Below are positions 43,757-52,612 of a stretch of DNA of 64,000 nt, piece by piece; position 1 is the first letter of the stretch, and the number at the start of each line of letters is the position of its first letter. Where the stretch lies: the NCBI RefSeq assembly GCF_029784155.1, contig NC_073693.1, positions 288,148,875 through 288,212,874 on the forward strand. Direction: 5' to 3'. The translations under genes and the position numbers were made by a program. This DNA comes from Uranotaenia lowii. Lineage: Eukaryota > Arthropoda > Insecta > Diptera > Culicidae. A model generated the notes under the pieces. The model was not told the origin of the DNA, ran no database searches, and saw only the letters and a program-made list of their open reading frames with translations.

Positions 43757-44772
43757 CACAGTAAACGAAAATTACCGAGTTCGGTAATTTTTTTACCGAA
43801 ATCCTAACCAAGGTTGCTGATCTTCGCTCAGAATGGTTTTTCACCCCGATCCTAGTCACCAACGAGTTTACTCCTCAACATAGAAAGTCTGTTTTCTTTA
43901 GAAACGACGCTTTTCAGCATCGAACGACGCAAACCTAGTTTGTTTTTCTTCCCCTCTTTAGTAATCCGTTATTTTCTGAGTTACTATCGGTAACCATCAA
44001 ACAATCATCATTCGCTTCTAACGAAAACATTGCGCGTAGACGGCGTCGAATTCTTCGACATCTACTCGACTCGCTGACGATTATGCTTCGTCGCGAACGC
44101 TTCATGAAGGAAAGCGAATTAATTCTTGGAACGCAAGAGATGCCCAAAAACCAAATTTATGAAAAATTGCCTTATTTTCCTCTCAAGGTGTGTTAATTAT
44201 TTTATTTAATATCGGTCTTAGTCTTTATCCCAGGAATTGATCCCTAGTAGCATTCTTCCTAAAAGGTCTGATTTTGGGCATGAATCAACAGCATCGTCAT
44301 CAACTCGCGCCGAATCAACTCGCAATCGAATTCATTCAGTAGCGAAGTGAATGATTGCTGGAGTAAACAATGACTAAAAATCGGAAGGAGAAAATCAACA
44401 ATGAACGCTAGGCAACACAAACAGAACGAAAATTCATAGTACATGGTTCACTAAGACGGCGTTCTTATGTTGTATGTTTTGATTCGTTCGGGAGTCAATG
44501 CTTAACAGCGTCGTAACTGTGGTTGCGTCGTAACGATTGGAAATTTTGAAGCAAACGAAGCGATTATCAGTAACCCTGATCCTAACATGTGTAAATCGTT
44601 AAACTGTTCCGTAATTTTTTCGGTAAAAATAAACGAACATCGGTAAATGAGGAATCGATTTACCGATGTTCGTTTATTTTTTACCGAAAAAAATACCGAA
44701 CAGTTTGACGATTTACACATGTTAGGATTTCGGTAAAAAAATTACCGAACTCGGTAATTTTCGTTTACTGTG
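43757..44772. mobile_element. TA-flanked MITE with 52-bp inverted repeats, inside copia RNase H
   Basis: Both ends begin CACAGTAAACGAAAATTACC and stay identical, inverted, for about 52 bp (including TTACCGAGTTCGGTAA and CCGAAATCCTAAC). TA lies directly outside both ends (43755-43756 and 44773-44774). No transposase is present. The near-perfect ends suggest recent movement. TA target use points to the IS630-Tc1-mariner superfamily. Confidence 0.85.
44578..44729. other. Long internal hairpin in the MITE
   Basis: ATCCTAACATGTGTAAATCG at the left pairs with CGATTTACACATGTTAGGAT at the right, and pairing continues inward through CGGTAAAAATAAACGAACAT to ATCGGTAAAT, leaving a loop of about 9 nt. 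Arms are about 65-70 bp with few mismatches. It lies next to the right terminus, so that end of the MITE is itself a foldback. Confidence 0.8.
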
Positions 44773-44959
44773 TAGGTGACCGCTTCTTATGATGTCTCTG
44801 ATAAAAGCATACTTAACGTCCAAATGTTTCATCCGCTGATGGGTTCGCGCCGCTTCCAGATACTGGATGCAAGGGATATTGTCTGTTATGTTGTAGTTTA
44901 GTTCCACTTTCCTGAGAGGCGACCGACCGCTTTCCTGCTCTACCTTATAAATTTTTAAT

Positions 44960-45172
44960 TTTATCACAGCGCAAAATTTTTAATTTCACAAACTTGACAC
45001 CGTGAACGAAGAAACGAATCAAAACAAACTTTTGGTTGCTATGTCACCTGACGCTGTATTGTGATGCAAAAATCGTCGGGTGCGTCGCGTCAGCGTTTTA
45101 GTACTAAACGACAGCGTTGACAGCTGACGCGACGCGACGATCGACGCTGTATTGTGTTTCAGCCTTAACGTG
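44960..45172. mobile_element. Second insertion in copia RNase H (about 210 bp)
   Basis: The copia frame runs up to ...ACCTTTCACGTTA on the minus strand, then changes to GGCTGAAACACAATACAGCG and G/C-rich GTCGCGTCGCGTCAG sequence, and returns to copia at ...AAATTAAAAATTTATAAGG. TTA lies at both junctions and may be a 3-bp target duplication. GACGCTGTATTGTG occurs twice inside in direct orientation, and GTCGCGTCAGCG is mirrored. Exact edges are uncertain by a few bases. Confidence 0.5.
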
Positions 45173-46047
45173 AAAGGTGTGCTAACCACATCCAATTCAC
45201 CTAGGAAGTTTGTTAACCACAAACCTTCCTTGACTGCGTGGCAAAGGGCTCCTATTTCAACTTCGGTTGACGACAGACTGATCGTTTGCTGACGTTTCGT
45301 TGCCCACGAAGCAAGATTCCCGAAGATCCTGTAAGCGTAGCCTGATACAGATCTTCGATCATCGGAGTCGTTGGCAAAGGCATCGCAGAATACGCTTCAG
45401 GCTTCAGACTGGCCTGGTATAGGCATAGTGCGTTAAATGCTGCACAAATATCTGGTCTCGAAGATATTACCAGATACTGCGAACAACCGATAAATTCTTT
45501 GAACGGCTGTTCGGTGATAACCTCACCATCGTTCATCTTCGTCCAGTGAACGTTCATGTCACGAAACCTGTGACCTATAGAGTAAGCCAACCGCCTCCCA
45601 TGCCGCGTACTTCTCTGGGGCTGCCATCCATTTTTCGATAGCTGTCTTACAGAAGACCCATTTGTACGAGAAACAGAAAGGGTTTCCTATAACATGGGTT
45701 AAGCAAACCACTTCCCAAATCTCGCTCTCGCAACAGTACCGCAGCAAATCGTTGAACGGCTACCTAAAGATAACCTCTCTTCGTTCAGTCCGAGTCTCGT
45801 TCTTTTTCATAACTGCCGTGCCGGTGGTCTTCCGGAGAAAGCAGTCCCTTTGACCCTTGAGCTTGCTGACGATTCGAAGTTGCTCTTCCTCATCATCAGC
45901 GGCTACGTTAACCACGTAGCGTTGATTAGCTTCTCCTGTTCGCTGACTGCGTCTCTGGGCCGGTTCGGGTTGACGGAATCTCGATCATCATCGCCATCTT
46001 CGTCATTGCTATTCTCGTAGTTGTTCTCGTCTCCCAACGTATGCTGA

Positions 46048-46190
46048 CTATGGTAAAGTGTCGTTAATAAAAATATGCTGACTAGCACAAGAATCGATGA
46101 CGAATCTTCGTTGATTCTGATGACTGATAACCTCAGCATGCGAACGCACAGCATAACTTGCATGTTGCCTTCTGGTAATCCCAGATAAAC
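46048..46190 (-). pseudogene. Copia protease-motif remnant
   Basis: FVIDSCASQHIFINDTLP resembles the copia aspartic-protease active-site segment (form F-V-L-D-S-G-A-S-x-H-L). The glycine of DSG is replaced by Cys, so the site is probably dead. The frame then changes to an acidic Asp/Asn-rich linker (45903-46060). Confidence 0.6.
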
Positions 46191-46191
46191 A

Positions 46192-46785
46192 ATCTCTTGC
46201 ATCTTCTTTCGCGTTTCCACACAAAGTCTTCATATCGCGATGACTTCGCGCTTTTGCACTCTCGGCAGGTATCGCCAGCAAGAATTGGTTGAATCCGCTA
46301 GCGACTAACCGTCGCCGAAACCACCTCCTCCGAAGCACCCGCAACATCAACCATCCGCCAAAAACAAACTCGCGCACGCTTACCGCAGTGCAGCTCCAAA
46401 GCACGAGAATAATCCTCTCGACTTTCAGTTTTATATAGACTTTCGTTCCGCTGCTTCAACGCTACGAGCGCTCCAAAAAGCCGGAGAGATCTCTTGCATC
46501 TTCTTTCGCGTTTCCACACAAAGTCTTCATATCGCGATGACTTCGCGCTTTTGCACTCTCGGCAGGTATCGCCAGCAAGAATTGGTTGAATCCGCTAGCG
46601 ACTAACCGTCGCCGAAACCACCTCCTCCGAAGCACCCGCAACATCAACCATCCGCCAAAAACAAACTCGCGCACGCTTACCGCAGTGCAGCTCCAAAGCA
46701 CGAGAATAATCCTCTCGACTTTCAGTTTTATATAGACTTTCGTTCCGCTGCTTCAACGCTACGAGCGCTCCAAAAAGCCGGAGAG
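46192..46785. repeat. Perfect 297-bp tandem duplication
   Basis: 46192-46488 and 46489-46785 appear identical by eye. Both begin ATCTCTTGCATCTTCTTTCG and end CCAAAAAGCCGGAGAG. The unit is 99 codons long, so the minus-strand frames are preserved across it. Each copy carries TATATAAAAC (minus). The adjacent 46786-46920 is a diverged third copy, sharing AACTAACCGTCGCC and GTAGCTCCA/GCAGCTCCA with matching order. Confidence 0.85.
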
Positions 46786-47243
46786 CAACGCTGAAGTTGC
46801 TGGCAACTAACCGTCGCCCAAAACATCTCCAAAGCCACAGAAAAATCGTACTGTAGGCTTGGATGAGCTCACGCGTACTGATCGCAGCGTAGCTCCACAT
46901 CGCGAGAGTAACCCTCTCGGCAAACAGCTTCTTCCAATCTCCGATTCGGCCTAATCCTCCATCTGGAGCAATCCTGGCCAATCCTGGTTACAGATCCCGA
47001 GAGTCCTTCTCCCGGCCGTCGGAAATGTACTGTACTTAAAAAAACACTGCTTTGGCTGTCAGCCGTTTGGCCAGCAGGGTTGTCAACTGTATTTTGAAAA
47101 AGTCTGGAAATGGCTGGATAGCTAAGTTTTGAAGGTGGTGACCTTTTTATTCGGTCACCAGATCTCAATGTTGCAGATATCCAATAATCGTATGTTTCTG
47201 TCACTATCAGTCACGTGCTCTGCCTGACTCTCAATTTAACATA

Positions 47244-48173
47244 GGGGAAAGTCGGGTAAGACGGACATCCTAAGGTAGAATCACAATAGAAAATCAGATA
47301 TTGCTTTTTTCATCGCAGTTATCGTGCAGATGGGCAGTTTAGGTTGTTTGCTATCGCATTAACCGTTGGAATAAGTAAATTTCCTTCACCAAGACGGTTT
47401 TTATATACATGCTTTATACACCTGCTTGCAAATTACACTTTTCAAAAATGGTCGGGTAAAACGGACACTGCTCAGAAAAGGTACATTTTGCCACGAAAAT
47501 TGCTGTAAAAAAAGATATTTTTGTGAGTTAAGTATTTTAAAAAGTTTTTTAACCAAAATGGAACCAACTGGTCCGAGTCCAGAAGCGAAACAGTGTGGTT
47601 TCGGAATTCCATATTTAATAGTGGCTTTCTTCACCAGAGATCCTATTTTTACAGTTTTTATGGCCTGTTTGAAATGGTGAGTGCTTTTCGACCGACAATT
47701 GCTCTTGCTAAGGTCTTTTGAAGGCATATGAAGGATCAAATCGATGAAAATTTTAAAATACCTGGAGAAACTGATGTGTCCGTTTTATCCGACCTTGAGG
47801 TGTCCGTCTTACCCGCCTTAGCAACTTTTTTTCCAAAACGTTTGTTGTTCAAGCCCTTTGGCCGAAATTCGCTGATTTTCCTCCAGATGGTTTAAAAGAA
47901 GCCTAATAAACACTCTACCTTTGAAAACGGTTGAGATTTTCGGAAATTTTGCGAGTTATGAACTATTCTATGAGGAGAGAAAATTACATCAAATAATGGA
48001 TCCTCAAAGTTTTTGTTTGTATTGTTTACTACTATGGGACCTTGCTTGCTATAAATAAACAAAGGGTCTCGAAAGTGTTGATACACTTGGGCAAACACAT
48101 TTCCATCATAAGATTTGTGCCAAACCTTTTATTTGCGAAATATTGAAAGTGTCCGTCTTACCCGACTTTCCCC
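47244..48173. mobile_element. TA-flanked MITE with GGGGAAAGTCGGGTAAGACG termini
   Basis: The left end GGGGAAAGTCGGGTAAGACG continues GACA; the right end is the exact reverse complement. TA flanks both ends. The subterminal phrase GTCCGTYTTAYCCGAC recurs inside (about 47450, 47775 and 47797) in both orientations. No transposase frame is recognised, though a 112-codon open stretch overlaps it. It has the same overall design as 345-1292 and 61118-61971. Confidence 0.8.
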
Positions 48174-48990
48174 TACATCTTCCAAGCATTTGCCATTATG
48201 AATAGGTTTCAAACACTTCTGAATTCATAATTCATAAATTTCTAATCATTTCCTGTCGCATTACGCCATGACCGAACTAAATTTTCATAATTTCTCGCAA
48301 CAATTTATGTCCTAACCTAAAAGTCTGGAATTGTTTGGATGAAAAGTCAAAAGTCTGGAAGTCTATAAACCTAATTTGCTACAGTGTTGTCAGTTAATTT
48401 CAAGGCTGACTTTAGATAATTTATTTGTGAGTTTTCAAACTTTCTTCGAAATTTTATTCATATAATTTCTACTAAAATTTTGGGAGTTATTACATATTTA
48501 TTTTTGAAGGAACCCATATACATTTATGCTCAAAAATGTAAAACTTAAAGTTCTTAGGAAAAACCGTTGGCGATAACTTGAAAATTTTGCTTGTGTATTT
48601 TGTTCGAATTTTATTTTTCTAGACCACTCGATCGATTTTGTTTCCTGAATAGTGCGTTGGATAAGGGAAGAGTCTCCTCTATAATGTGGAAAATTTTTAG
48701 AGATGTCGATTTTTATTTCAAAAGGTCCAATAAAAGAAACCGTGAAACAACTCGAATATTCTGAGGAATTTTCATCAAATTTCCTGAGAAATCAAGTTCT
48801 GAGCTAACCAAATAGTTGACGAAAATAATCTTATGAAAATAGCCTCCATTTACTTCGAACACTGACACATTTTCATATTAAATTATTTTTAGTTTTTAAG
48901 ATAAGTTAACCACCATTTGATTAATATTGTAAATTTTAATTCTGGCATACGGGTGAAAAGTATATAGGTACTTGGAGAAAGAATGTGATC
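48174..48990. other. AT-rich intergenic DNA
   Basis: AAAGTCTGGAA occurs twice near 48320-48360 and resembles AAAAGTCTGGAAATGG near 47097. Nothing else. Confidence 0.45.
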
Positions 48991-48999
48991 TCCCATCTT

Positions 49000-49237
49000 T
49001 TTTTAAAACGAACACACACACATAGGATCTTAGTGAAACTTCGAGTTTCTTTGAAGACATCTTGTTACTTTAACTCTAAGCGCACATCTTTCGAAGTAAT
49101 GATGGCTAGCATCTTACAAATGCTAAATCCACCAGACCACAGAAAGTGTACTATGTACCTATGTCATGACCGGGATTCGATCTCATGAACTCTAGGCGTA
49201 GATGACTTGAACTCTAACCACTACGCCAAAGCCGCTT
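49000..49237 (-). repeat. tRNA-derived SINE
   Basis: Minus strand, from 49237 down: an A box in TTGGCGTAGTGGTTAGAG (49213-49230), about 30 bp, then a B box in GAGATCGAATCCCGG (49171-49185). Spacing and sequence fit a tRNA-like polymerase III promoter. A tRNA-unrelated body follows, and the end is a (GT)n run with TTCG and an A-rich tract near 49000. Stem pairing for a functional tRNA is absent. Mosquito genomes are rich in such SINEs (Feilai, for example); I cannot name this one. Confidence 0.75.
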
Positions 49238-49265
49238 ACCTTTGAAAAGGATATGGGTAGAATAA

Positions 49266-49676
49266 GGTTGCCAGATTGCCCGGTTTCATTCGGGTTTGCC
49301 CGGATATTTAATATGAAATTTAGGAAAGGTTCAGTCCGGCCTGGTTTCCCGGATTTCATTTGAAAAGAACAAAATAATAATTTTTGATAAAAATTTGTAT
49401 TTTTTTTGACAAGATTAATAAAAATAATGATGAAAGATTTTTTGAAAGCCAAAAAAACGATTTTAAATCTGCTGATAAATTTAGATGAAAAAATTTTTTT
49501 TTGAGTTTTTTTTCTTGATTTTCGATGAGTTATTCCTAGGTTTTGACTTAGGCCCGGATATTGTCTGGATTTTGGTCGACAATTTTGAAATCAAATGCCC
49601 AGATTTGCCAGATTTTTAGATGAAAAAAGCCTGGATTTGCCCGGCCCAGATACGAGCTGAACAAATTCTGACAACC
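49266..49676. mobile_element. GGTTGCCAGA-type MITE, opposite orientation to 39757-40218
   Basis: The left end GGTTGCCAGATTGCCCGGTT and the right end AAATTCTGACAACC are inverted. CCGGATATT and CCGGTTTC phrases fill the interior. TA occurs close to both ends (ATAAGGTTG, AACCCTAGG). No coding capacity. Confidence 0.65.
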
Positions 49677-51309
49677 CTAGGATAGAAGATTTTCACACAC
49701 AAAATTAATTCAATGTTACACAATGAAATAACATTTGAAAAAAATACAGATTTAGATATAACCAAAAAGTAGAATAAATTTTCAAGAAACCTTTCTTAAA
49801 AATGAAACACTTATCAATAAGTTTTTAGTTATAATTTCTAACATGCATTGATACAGATAATTTATTGTATCGGAAATTTATTTGAACAAAAAGAGGTTTT
49901 TACAACTTCTCGAGTTTTCATCCTAGAAAAACTCAAACAAGCACAATTTTGGCACTAATTTAAAATATTGTTAATTTTTCCTTATCTGAAATTCTAAATG
50001 TCAGAAACCTTTTGACAAAACTCATTTACAGTGAAATAATTCACCTAAAATTTGACATAATTTGCCGAAAATGTAACGCTGCCGCTTAGAATTCATCGTT
50101 CACAATTTAATATTTATTTCATGCATCATTTATTTAAAATGATGATACAGTTAAATCATCAAATTTAAATGGAATATCATAACCGTAACATGTTATAATC
50201 TGTTTGAAATCTTAAGGAAGTTTCCACTCATCTTAGTTAACAATCGTTTTTAATTTTTTAAGTACAATTTGGAAAATTAATACAAAACTTTTATCATTTG
50301 GTGCAGAAGGATGTTTGTGATCTATTAAAAACTTTAAAAAATTAAAAGCGTCTTTGAATTTGTCAAAAAACTATAGGCTTTCCCAAAACCTACCTTTTCA
50401 AAAAAAAACTTCTCAAATTTTTCACACATTCAGAAAAATTCAATTTTCTATTCACATTTTATATTAACATATGTATGAGTCAAAGCGAAATACGAGATAT
50501 CTCATACATATTTGGTTTCACCTGTTCACATTAACAATTTTTTTTCGTAGTTTTGCGTGGTTTGATTTTATTTTGCTTTTAAAATTTGAACCATTTTATA
50601 TAAAGTCCTACTTTCTGTGGAAGAGATTACACGGAATTCTCATCTTATCATTTCCTCAATTATAATTTTTAAATGCTAGAACCCACCTTCCATTGGCGCT
50701 CCTGTCGTGGCGGTGGTTAAATTTTACGACGATGAGTATTAGGAAAATATATCCCTTTCGTATGGGCAGTTTCAACTGTATAAAATCAACCGAGTGCATA
50801 AATTTCGGTTGTAGACCAACAACCCGGAACGCTTTCAACCCCTTCAACTTCCTTTCTCCGTGTCTCCGGCTCGATTCGATTGATCCGATCAGACCGGGGT
50901 AAGTCGTCCGTAAGGTTTGCCGGTTTACATTTCCGAGAATTGGAGCTACGATTTTTACTCAGTGGTTTTCGATTCGAGAATTGCTTTCTTTCATATTTCT
51001 ATTTGCCCACCGCCATGCCACTATGCCTCGGTGTGCTATTGGATTTTATTTCATATGATGGGGTCATCAGTTGACGGCGTGTGATGGCAGTGATGGCTAT
51101 TGGGTGATTTTGTGGCGCCCCGCTGCTAAAGTGGAATTGTGGGGTTATTTTGGTAAAATTTACTGGCTTTCATATCGGTTCAAGTCAAATAAAGGTGAAA
51201 TAAAAGCTCAATATTAAAAATATATGTCTATTAGATTTCTTCAGTTATTGATACACCTTTCACAAATTTCACCCAGACAATGAATGTTTTCAAAAAATGA
51301 AATTGTTGT
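49677..51309. other. AT-rich DNA with a mixed-composition island
   Basis: About 50680-51130 is GC-richer. It includes TATAAAA at 50779, a stretch open for about 70 codons, and a consensus donor, GGG|GTAAGT, at 50899. This could be a first exon with its promoter, but there is no recognisable protein and no initiator match that I trust. The remainder is AT-rich with no features. Confidence 0.3.
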
Positions 51310-51716
51310 TTGTAGACCAAGCTGAAAATCTTGGAGTTATTTTTGAACAAAATTTCTCCTGAGACCGCCAACTAAACTACTTTTTGGGTGGAAAACTGAA
51401 TAAGTCTAGAGCTCTACGAAAACGCGTTTATCTAAACATCCCTTCAGGAATGCGATTTTGATGATTGGCCAATACAGTCCACTTTGTAATATTGTGAATG
51501 ATTGAGTTTAGTTAATTTTTATCGAGAAATATCTGATGCTATCCCTGAAGCCGTCAGGGGCCAATCCTGAACAATTTGGATCTTTGAAAAATCTCTACCT
51601 GACAACAAAACATTTGGATACTTCAAGGAAACTCCGCCTATTTAAATCATTTATTCATCCGTCATTCATCTTCGGTGATTTTCTTTATCAAAACGCCTCG
51701 AAGAGATCTATGAGAA
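51310..51716 (+). pseudogene. CR1/Jockey-like RT C-terminal remnant
   Basis: AENLGVIFEQNFS and GGKLNKSRALRKRVYLNIP, then in another frame KNLYLTTKHLDTSRK and LRLFKSFIHPSFIFGDFLYQ, match the order of conserved segments just after the RT catalytic core in CR1/L2/Jockey-type elements (form L-G-V-x-x-D, then K-L-x-L-F-K-S-x-x-x-P-x-F-x-Y-G-D). Stops and frame changes make it a fossil. It ends at the start of the TGACAAAAA array. Confidence 0.65.
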
Positions 51717-52612
51717 GACAAAAATGACAAAATGACAAAAAATTTAAATGTAAAAAAATGACAAAAATGACAAAAATGTCAAAAATAACAAAAATGACAA
51801 AAATGACAAAAATGACAAAAATGAGAAAAATGACAAAAATGACAAAAATGACAAAAATGACAAAAATGACAAAAATGACAAAAATGACAACAATGACAAA
51901 AATGACAAAAATGACAAAAATGACAAAAATGACAAAAATGACAAAAATGACAAAAATGACAAAAATGACAAAAATGACAAAAATGACAAAAATGACAAAA
52001 ATGACAAAAATGACAAAAATGACAAAAATGACAAAAATGACAAAAATGACAAAAATGACAAAAATGACAAAAATGACAAAAATGACAAAAATGACAAAAA
52101 TGACAAAAATGACAAAAATGACAAAAATGACAAAAATGACAAAAATGACAAAAATGACAAAAATGACAAAAATGACAAAAATGACAAAAATGACAAAAAT
52201 GACAAAAATGACAAAAATGACAAAAATGACAAAAATGACAAAAATGACAAAAATGACAAAAATGACAAAAATGACAAAAATGACAAAAATGACAAAAATG
52301 ACAAAAATGACAAAAATGACAAAAATGACAAAAATGACAAAAATGACAAAAATGACAAAAATGACAAAAATGACAAAAATGACAAAAATGACAAAAATGA
52401 CAAAAATGACAAAAATGACAAAAATGACAAAAATGACAAAAATGACAAAAATGACAAAAATGACAAAAATGACAAAAATGACAAAAATGACAAAAATGAC
52501 AAAAATGACAAAAATGACAAAAATGACAAAAATGACAAAAATGACAAAAATGACAAAAATGACCAAAAATGACAAAAATTACTAAAGTTACAAAAATTAC
52601 AAAAATTACTTT
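51717..52612. repeat. TGACAAAAA minisatellite, about 90 copies
   Basis: The 9-mer is nearly perfect from 51757 to 52580, with a few single-base variants (TGAGAAAAA, TGACAACAA, TGACCAAAAA), and degenerates at both borders (TTACAAAAA). Because the unit is nine bases, it is open in several frames and gives (MTK)n, (FVI)n, (FLS)n and (FCH)n; these are artefacts. Confidence 0.97.

Larger units (their letters stand above)
43644..45590 (-). pseudogene. Copia RT tail and RNase H remnants, split by two insertions
   Basis: The 45252-45590 piece reads QPFKEFIGCSQYLVISSRPD and then ICAAF, the conserved end of copia RT. The 45172-45222 piece reads LTNFLGELDVVSTPFT. The 44774-44960 piece reads NIPCIQYLEAARTHQRMKH and then LDVKYAFIRDII. 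The 43646-43756 piece reads RHISTEDQPADAFTK, the C-terminal end just before the stop. The last two are contiguous in frame if the MITE and one copy of its TA are ignored. The first two are likewise separated from the third by a smaller insertion. A stop and frame changes elsewhere leave it non-functional. Confidence 0.75.
43214..47080 (-). mobile_element. Ty1/copia-type LTR retrotransposon, decayed, with nested insertions
   Basis: Minus-strand order from high to low coordinates: repeated leader/gag-like region (46192-47080), protease motif (about 46060-46110), acidic linker, RT remnant (about 45470-45700), RNase H pieces (45222 down to 43644), polyprotein stop, polypurine-like GAGATGAGG and a 3' LTR. 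Most of integrase and much of RT are missing, apparently by an internal deletion that brings the protease region next to the linker that normally follows integrase. Two later insertions split RNase H. No second LTR was found, so the 5' limit is approximate. It is much GC-richer than the flanks. Confidence 0.75.

Noticed and set aside
46298..46981. Separate small genes in the copia 5' region (for example a 128-codon frame)
   Set aside because: They repeat because of the 297-bp duplication and lie inside the copia remnant; no gag domain could be confirmed.
47401..47739. 112-codon minus-strand frame within the GGGGAAAG MITE
   Set aside because: No transposase motif; the element is too short and the frame overlaps the subterminal repeat motifs.
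49167..49235. Functional tRNA gene on the minus strand
   Set aside because: A and B boxes are present, but the acceptor and anticodon stems do not pair and a SINE body continues downstream.
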